Below are positions 1-4,985 of a DNA stretch of 7,311 bases, in pieces (positions within the stretch are counted from its first letter, which is position 1; every line of letters starts with the position of its first letter). Source of the DNA: Chloroflexota bacterium. Lineage in GTDB: Bacteria > Chloroflexota > Limnocylindria > Limnocylindrales > CSP1-4. The position numbers and the translations under genes are program-made. Below the pieces are notes generated by a model, which was not told the DNA's origin, did no database searches, and saw nothing but the letters and a program-made list of their open reading frames with translations. The stretch spans positions 1 to 7,311 of the forward strand of contig SCTE01000388.1 of NCBI GenBank assembly GCA_004298915.1. The letters run 5' to 3'.

Positions 1-195
1 CCGGTCGTTGGGGTCCGAGTCCCGATCCTCAGCGCCCGGATAGTCGAGCCGAACGACGTTGTACGGACTCCGCGCCATGAGGCGCTCGCGCTCGGCACCG
101 TCGATCACGTCATACGGTGGCGCCACGACGCGCCCGAGATCGCCGACCACGTCGGGGTCGTAGCGGAGCGCGCGAAACGGGCGGACGACGGGCAT
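1..195 (-). CDS. DUF1015-family protein, N-terminal fragment (runs off left edge)
   Basis: Reading the minus strand from an ATG at 195-193 gives 65 codons open to base 1, so only the N-terminus is present. The protein begins MPVVRPFRALRYDPDVVG, followed by VVAPPYDVID (residues 23-32) and RSPYNVVRLDYP (42-53). This succession (PFRALRY, VAPPYDVI, SPYNVVRL) is what I recognise as the start of the DUF1015 family (Pfam PF06245, COG4198), whose members are soluble proteins of about 400 residues with no settled function. The ATG is chosen because family members normally start just before the PFRALRY motif and because GAGG on the minus strand (200-203) lies four bases upstream. The frame stays open further upstream, but that sequence does not resemble the family. 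The gene is transcribed away from the ABC/MoxR operon, so a shared function is not implied. Family assignment is fairly secure; the role is unknown. Confidence 0.87.
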   Translation of the reverse strand, partial: MPVVRPFRALRYDPDVVGDLGRVVAPPYDVIDGAERERLMARSPYNVVRLDYPGAEDRDSDPNDR

Positions 196-394
196 TCGAC
201 CTCGATGCTCGACCTGGATGCGCAGGCGCGGCCGGGGGCTCGGGCGATCGTCCTGCGAATCGATCGCGATCTGGTACCCGGATCGTACGATAGGCACCGC
301 GGAACCGCGACCGGTCCCCATTCGAACCGGCCGCGCAACTTTTCGGGGGCTCTCCGCGTCGATGGAACCGACCCAACCTCCTCCTGGAGACGAC
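196..394. promoter_or_regulatory. Divergent intergenic region, presumed promoters for both directions
   Basis: This 199-base stretch separates the minus-strand DUF1015 gene from the plus-strand operon, so both promoters should lie here. It contains two perfect 10-base palindromes, GATCGCGATC (262-271) and ATCGTACGAT (282-291), whose centres are 20 bases apart. The second contains TACGAT, a 4/6 match to a -10 box, on both strands (286-291 plus; 287-282 minus). No convincing -35 box stands at the right distance for either, so the promoter positions are not established. The plus frame of the first operon gene is open through this region, but its codons here lack the family-like content and GC3 bias of the real gene, so I treat it as non-coding. 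Confidence 0.5.
386..390 (+). promoter_or_regulatory. Shine-Dalgarno GGAGA deciding the GTG start at 395
   Basis: GGAGA at 386-390 lies four bases before an in-frame GTG at 395. The competing ATG at 362 has only a distant run of G (345-349) upstream, and the ATG at 407 is 16 bases from GGAGA. The codons between 362 and 394 end in G/C in only about 5 of 11 cases, while those after 395 are almost all G/C-ending. This supports translation beginning at 395. Confidence 0.5.
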
Positions 395-2875
395 GTGCCG
401 CTCGCCATGGCTCTGCCGCGACCCGCCGCCCGCTGGATACGCTCGCTCGGAACGCTCCTCATCGTGGCGGCGGTGCTCCTCGGTCCGATGGCCGCCACGA
501 CCCAGGCCGCCTCGTCGGTCAAGATGGAAGCACGGGTCCTTCTCCAGGGCCACGCCCGGGTCGGATCCTGGATGGCCATCCAGGTGGCCTTCACCAACGA
601 CGGTCCCGCAGTAAGGGGCGAGATCCGCCTGGCCGGTGGCGCATCGGGACGAACCCGGTTCTCCGTACCGGTGGATCTCCCGACCAATTCCCGGCAGGCA
701 TACGTCCTCCATGCCCAGCCGCCATCGTTCGGTCGCTCGGTCAAGGTCGAGCTCGTTTCGGGCGGCAGCACGGTCGCATCGGCGGACGTGACCTACCTGA
801 TCCACGATGCCGCGCAACTCGTCGTCGGCGTCATCGCGGAACAGCCCCAGGGGATCATCGCGGAGCTCAACCTCGAGCCGAACCAGAACGGGATCACGCC
901 GGCCATCCTGGCCCTCGGGATCGCCGACCTCCCGGAGCGCCTGGAAGCATGGGGCACGCTCGACCGCATCATCTGGCAGGACGTCGACAGCAACCAGCTC
1001 AGCACCGACCAGCTGGCTGCGCTGCGCGGCTGGATCGCCGGCGGCGGCCAGCTCGTGATCGCGGGAGGCACGGCGGGCATCGGGACGCTGTCGGGATTTC
1101 CGGACGACCTCCTGCCCTACCGGCCAACCGCGACGCTGACGGTCGCGCCCACGACCCTGACCGGGCTCATCGGGGAGCTGCCGACCGATGCTGCCGACCT
1201 GCCGGCCCAGGGCGGGACGCTTCGAGACGGCCGGCCGCTCGCGACGTCGGGCGATCGCGTCATTGCGGCCCAGATGGACTACGGCTCCGGCGCCGTCACG
1301 GTCCTCGGGTTCGACCCGGCCACCAGGTGGCTCGCGGCAACCCGCGACATCGACGTCATGTGGCGTCGGCTCCTCCCTGGCCGGACCGCGGGTGGACCCG
1401 TCGTGGGCTCGGATGACAGCCAGATCGTGAACGCGGTCAACCAGCTCGCGTCGCTCGCCCTCCCGCCGATCGGCGGCCTGCTCCTCCTGATCGGCGGCTA
1501 CATCCTCCTCATCGGCCCGATCAACTACCTCATCCTGCGGCGACTGGATCGCCGCGAGCTCGCCTGGATCACGATGCCGGTCCTCATCGTCGCGTTCGCA
1601 GGGGCGTCGTATGCGTTCGGGACGACCCTGCGGGGCAGTGACCTGATCGTGAACGAGGTCGCGGTCGTGCGTGGCGCTCCCGGAGCCACCGAGGGCTCCG
1701 CGCAGGTCTACGTCGGCGTCTTCTCGCCGTCCCGATCGACCTACCAGCTCGAGGTTCACGGCAGCGCCCTGCTGGCCGCGCCATCGACCGGCGACTTCAC
1801 CGGCAACGGGGATCCGAACTCGCTCGACATCGTGCAGGGAGATCCCGCGCTCGTCCGCGATCTCGCCGTGGGCTTCTCGTCGCTGAGGACGGTCCGGGCC
1901 GACGCCCCCGCCACCGTGCCGCTCGTGACCACGAAGCTCACCTTCGAGAAGGGCATCGTCACGGGGACGGTGACCAATGCCTCGTCGATCACCCTCGAGA
2001 AGGTCGCCGTCGTCCTCGGCGGCTCCGTGGCCGTCATCGGCGACATGCCGGCTGGATCGTCCAAGGACGTGTCGCTCCGCCCGACCGGCAACCCGTTCTT
2101 CCAGTCGCTCTCGGACCGGATCTTCGGACAGGTGTTCTTCGGGGATTCGGCGTCGCTCAATGACGAGGGACTCCGGATGCGGGTCCGCCACGCGATCGTG
2201 GACCAGTTGACCTACGACCCGATGTTCGGAACCATCGGCGCCCTCAACGCCAACGGTCCGGTCCTCCTCGCCTGGGGCCGCGACGAGGTGCTCGACGTCC
2301 GGGTCCAGGGACAATCGGCGCGACGGAACGCGAACGTCCTGTACTACCTGCCGGTCGGCCTCGACGTCAGCGGCACGACCACGTTCGCATCGGACCTCAT
2401 CACCGCGACGGTCGTGTCCTCCGACGCGGCGTTCTTCAGCAAGGACCCCTCGTCGGTGAACATGGGCGCAGGTTCGGCCACGATTGCCTACCGGCCGATC
2501 GGGTTCCGGGGATCGTTCGCCGCGTCCGAAGTCCAGTTCTCGATGAACGGGGCGAGCCTGCCCTCCGCGAGCGCGACGAGCGTCGCGCCGCTGGACGTCA
2601 AGCCGGTCCCCTGCACGGACGCGACGAACGCCAACCCGGCCGGCTGCACGCCGCCCCATCTCGACGGGATCCCCGAGATCGAGGTCTTCGATGTCGACGC
2701 GGGTGCCTGGGCGAGACTGCCGCACCTCGGCCAGGGGACGGTCTACAGTCTCGACACGCCGGCCCGGTTCGTCGATCGATCGACCGGCCAGGTGCTGATC
2801 CGCTTCATCAACGAATCCGCGGACCAGGGGCTGGGTTTCCAGTTCCAGATCTCGATCAGTGGGGTCATCTCGTGA
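395..2875 (+). CDS. Exported/membrane-anchored beta-rich protein with amidotransferase-like segment, partner of ABC exporter
   Basis: This 826-residue protein has no function I can name. Residues 1-38 look like a signal peptide: a basic n-region (RPAARWIR), a hydrophobic core at 18-36 and a likely cut after TQA at 38. Residues 40-140 read as beta-sandwich (QVAFTNDGPAVRGEIRLAG). Residues 186-225 (LDRIIWQDVDSNQLS then LRGWIAGGGQLVIAGG) and the later YGSGAVTVLGFDP (296-308) resemble the class I glutamine-amidotransferase-like fold of GldG/DUF4350-type membrane proteins, with no visible catalytic Cys. Two TM helices follow (359-382, containing LIGPINYLILRRLDRRE at its end, and 390-409), then about 415 beta-rich extracytoplasmic residues, including GTVTNASSITLEKVAVVLGG (524-543). 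The only two cysteines are C740 and C751, possibly a disulfide. The stop overlaps the next gene's GTG by four bases, linking it to the ABC transporter. I infer an extracytoplasmic accessory or scaffold role. A start at 362 (837 residues) is the main alternative. Confidence 0.85.
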   Translation: MPLAMALPRPAARWIRSLGTLLIVAAVLLGPMAATTQAASSVKMEARVLLQGHARVGSWMAIQVAFTNDGPAVRGEIRLAGGASGRTRFSVPVDLPTNSRQAYVLHAQPPSFGRSVKVELVSGGSTVASADVTYLIHDAAQLVVGVIAEQPQGIIAELNLEPNQNGITPAILALGIADLPERLEAWGTLDRIIWQDVDSNQLSTDQLAALRGWIAGGGQLVIAGGTAGIGTLSGFPDDLLPYRPTATLTVAPTTLTGLIGELPTDAADLPAQGGTLRDGRPLATSGDRVIAAQMDYGSGAVTVLGFDPATRWLAATRDIDVMWRRLLPGRTAGGPVVGSDDSQIVNAVNQLASLALPPIGGLLLLIGGYILLIGPINYLILRRLDRRELAWITMPVLIVAFAGASYAFGTTLRGSDLIVNEVAVVRGAPGATEGSAQVYVGVFSPSRSTYQLEVHGSALLAAPSTGDFTGNGDPNSLDIVQGDPALVRDLAVGFSSLRTVRADAPATVPLVTTKLTFEKGIVTGTVTNASSITLEKVAVVLGGSVAVIGDMPAGSSKDVSLRPTGNPFFQSLSDRIFGQVFFGDSASLNDEGLRMRVRHAIVDQLTYDPMFGTIGALNANGPVLLAWGRDEVLDVRVQGQSARRNANVLYYLPVGLDVSGTTTFASDLITATVVSSDAAFFSKDPSSVNMGAGSATIAYRPIGFRGSFAASEVQFSMNGASLPSASATSVAPLDVKPVPCTDATNANPAGCTPPHLDGIPEIEVFDVDAGAWARLPHLGQGTVYSLDTPARFVDRSTGQVLIRFINESADQGLGFQFQISISGVIS

Positions 2876-3840
2876 CGGCCATCGTGAGCACGCAGGGCCT
2901 CGTCAAGCGCTACGACCGCACGCTTGCCGTGGCGGGCGTCGACCTCGAGATCGAGGAGGGCGAGATCTTCGGCCTGGTCGGCCCGAACGGCGCGGGCAAG
3001 ACCACGACGCTCCGGATCCTCGCGACCCTCCTCGAGCCGACCGCGGGTGAGGCGGAAGTCGCGGGCTGGTCGCTCGCCCGGAACCCGAACGAGGTCCGCC
3101 GCGTCCTCGGGTTCATGCCGGACGTGTTCGGGGTCTACGACGACATGCGGGTCTGGGAGTACCTCGACTTCTTCGGGCGGTGCTACGGGCTCTCGGCTCC
3201 GGCCCGGAAGCGGATCATCGGCGACCTCCTCGAGCTGGTGGACCTCGCCGACAAGCGGGACACCTACGTGCAGGGCCTGTCCCGCGGCATGCAGCAGCGG
3301 CTCTGCCTCGCCCATGCGCTGGTCCACGATCCGAAGGTACTGCTGCTCGATGAGCCCGCCTCGGGCCTCGACCCACGGGCCAGGGTCGAACTTCGCGAGT
3401 TGCTTCGCGAGCTGCGCGTGCTCGGCAAGACGATCCTGATCAGCAGCCACATCCTTCCCGAGCTCGAGGAGCTCTGCACGAGCGTCGCGATCGTCGATCG
3501 CGGGCGCGTCCTGGCGTCCGGGCGCATCGCGGACATCGAGAAGCGGTTGCGGGTTGGCGCGGTCCTCCGCGCCCGGGTCATCGCCGAAGGCGAGGAGCTC
3601 GAGGCCGCCCGAGCCTGGTTCTCGGGGCAGGCGGAGGTCGCCTCGGCGGCCATCCTCCCGGACGGACAGGTCGAGCTCGGGTTCCGGGGCGACGAGATCG
3701 AGACGGCAGCCCTGCTCCGCGACGCGATCGCGTCGGGCCTGCGCATTGCCAGCTTCTCGCGCGCGGCGAGCGACCTCGAGGAGCTCTTCCTCCAGGTAAC
3801 CGGCCAGGATGAAGTACCGGTGCAGGAGGCCGTTGCATGA
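2872..3840 (+). CDS. ABC-2 type transporter ATP-binding protein
   Basis: This 322-residue cytoplasmic ATPase should drive the permease encoded next to it. Visible motifs are Walker A GPNGAGKTT (37-45), the signature LSRGMQQR (136-143), Walker B VLLLDEP (156-162), the D-loop SGLD (164-167) and switch histidine H193 in ILISSH. At the Q-loop position the sequence is GFMPDVFGVYDD (80-91), with Asp84 where most ABC ATPases have Gln. I believe this MPD-x-F-GVYD form recurs in a subgroup of ABC-2 ATPases, but it departs from the consensus. After the nucleotide-binding domain (about 1-225) comes a C-terminal extension of about 95 residues ending in DLEELFLQVTG (301-311), the usual tail of CcmA/DrrA-like exporter ATPases. 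The start is the GTG that overlaps the preceding TGA, with GTGGGG (2859-2864) upstream. The substrate is unknown. The assignment as an ABC exporter ATPase is secure. Confidence 0.96.
   Translation: MTAIVSTQGLVKRYDRTLAVAGVDLEIEEGEIFGLVGPNGAGKTTTLRILATLLEPTAGEAEVAGWSLARNPNEVRRVLGFMPDVFGVYDDMRVWEYLDFFGRCYGLSAPARKRIIGDLLELVDLADKRDTYVQGLSRGMQQRLCLAHALVHDPKVLLLDEPASGLDPRARVELRELLRELRVLGKTILISSHILPELEELCTSVAIVDRGRVLASGRIADIEKRLRVGAVLRARVIAEGEELEAARAWFSGQAEVASAAILPDGQVELGFRGDEIETAALLRDAIASGLRIASFSRAASDLEELFLQVTGQDEVPVQEAVA
3824..3829 (+). promoter_or_regulatory. Shine-Dalgarno AGGAGG for the ABC permease, inside the ATPase gene
   Basis: A full-consensus AGGAGG lies within the last codons of the ATPase gene, seven bases before the ATG at 3837. 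Together with the ATGA start/stop overlap it fixes the permease start and suggests coupled, near-stoichiometric synthesis of the two exporter subunits. Confidence 0.8.
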
Positions 3841-4985
3841 TTGCCGCGCTCGCGCGCCGTCCCCGGTTCTCGCTGCCGGGAATCACGGCGATCATGGTCA
3901 AGGAACTGCGTGGCCGGATGCGCGGACGCCGGGCATTCGTGTCGGTGACCATCTACACCCTGATCGTGGCGGGCTTTGCCTGGATGGTCGGCCGGATCAT
4001 CGAGGAGAGCGTCCGCCAGAACTTCGGGTTCAGTCCGCAGTACCAGTCCGCCTCGATCGGGCGGGGCATATTCGTCGCTCTGATGTTCCTCCAGACGCTC
4101 ATGATCTCGGTCCTCGCGCCGGCCTCCACGGCGGGGACGATCAGCGGCGAACGCGAGCGCCAGACCCTGGACCTGCTGGCCGTGACGCCGATCTCGTCGG
4201 TCGCGATCGTCGTCGGGAAGCTCCTGTCGGCGCTGACCTGGGTGTTCATCCTGATCCTGGCCTCGGTGCCGGTCTCGGCCCTCGTCTTCGTCTACGGTGG
4301 CGTGGCACCGGACGACCTCCTGCGCGGGTACGTACTGTTGTTCGTGACCGCGATCGCGTTCGGCGCGCTGGGGATGTTCTTCTCGGCACTCATTCGACGA
4401 AGTGGAGCCGCCACCGGCCTGACGTTCGTCTCGGTCATCGTCGCGACGGTCGGCCTGACCTTCATCTGGGTCTTCCTCCGGGTCAGCGAGGCCAACAACC
4501 TCGACGCCAACACGCTGGCCCAGCGACGGCCACCCGAAGCCCTGCTGTACCTGAATCCATGGGTCTCGCAGGCCGACGTGGCCTGCGGTGCCGAGGGCGG
4601 TTCCGGCAGCTGGTGCTCGGTCATCGCCGAGGTCACCGGCGCGAACCAGGTCTTTGCCCAGCCCGTCCAGGGTGGCGTGATCGCGCCCGGCGCTGCAGGA
4701 AATTGCTTCTCCGACGGGACGACCACGACATGCAAGGCGGTCGCGATCGACGGCGGCGGCATCCCCGCCCCGGCCCCGGCCGTCGGCAATGACCTCGTCG
4801 TCAACGACGTCATCTCGGGTCCCGAGTCGCTCCGGGATCGATTCTGGCCGCGTTCCGCGCTCACCATGCTGCTCATCGCGCTTGGGCTCACCGCTGCCTC
4901 GGTCCAGCTCGTCACCCCAACGCGTCGCTGGCGCCCCAGCCTGCCGGGCTTCCTGCGTCGCCTCCGTCCGAGGAGGTCCGCCTGA
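3837..4985 (+). CDS. ABC-2 type transporter permease with long cysteine-containing outer loop
   Basis: This 382-residue integral membrane protein is the probable channel partner of the preceding ATPase; the two genes overlap by four bases (ATGA). I see six hydrophobic segments: about 36-53, 77-99, 133-153, 162-184, 192-214 and 340-359. The stretch ISGERERQTLDLLAVTPIS (102-120) between TM2 and TM3 is the conserved cytoplasmic coupling segment of ABC-2 permeases. The basic C-tail (TRRWRPSLPGFLRRLRPRR) should be cytoplasmic by the positive-inside rule. This puts residues 215-338 outside the cell membrane. That loop of about 120 residues is long for a six-TM ABC-2 permease and carries all four cysteines of the protein (C250, C260, C290, C299), plus a Pro/Ala/Gly-rich part (GGGIPAPAPA). 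Disulfides C250-C260 and C290-C299 are plausible. The family is clear; the transported substrate and the loop's purpose are not. Confidence 0.93.
   Translation: MIAALARRPRFSLPGITAIMVKELRGRMRGRRAFVSVTIYTLIVAGFAWMVGRIIEESVRQNFGFSPQYQSASIGRGIFVALMFLQTLMISVLAPASTAGTISGERERQTLDLLAVTPISSVAIVVGKLLSALTWVFILILASVPVSALVFVYGGVAPDDLLRGYVLLFVTAIAFGALGMFFSALIRRSGAATGLTFVSVIVATVGLTFIWVFLRVSEANNLDANTLAQRRPPEALLYLNPWVSQADVACGAEGGSGSWCSVIAEVTGANQVFAQPVQGGVIAPGAAGNCFSDGTTTTCKAVAIDGGGIPAPAPAVGNDLVVNDVISGPESLRDRFWPRSALTMLLIALGLTAASVQLVTPTRRWRPSLPGFLRRLRPRRSA
4971..4976 (+). promoter_or_regulatory. Shine-Dalgarno AGGAGG for the coiled-coil/Gln-Gly gene
   Basis: AGGAGG lies in the last codons of the permease gene, eight bases before the ATG at 4985. 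That ATG shares its A with the permease TGA stop (TGATG), so ribosomes can re-initiate directly. This settles the start of the next gene. Confidence 0.8.

Noticed and set aside
218..394. Extending the first operon gene upstream to an ATG at 218 or 362
   Set aside because: The extra codons lack the strong G/C third-position bias, would bury the signal peptide 48-59 residues inside the protein for the 218 start, and have no good ribosome site; GGAGA is well placed only for the GTG at 395.
205..1416. A 403-codon plus-strand open frame overlapping the first gene
   Set aside because: The composition is Arg/Pro/Gly-dominated low complexity with no domain signal; it is a shifted-frame shadow of the gene at 395-2875.
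110..2725. An 871-codon open frame on the minus strand opposite the first operon gene
   Set aside because: It is Arg/Asp/Gly/Glu-rich without recognisable domains, as expected from the reverse reading of GC-rich coding DNA. The plus strand has a signal peptide, TM segments and operon linkage. It also crosses the DUF1015 start in another frame.
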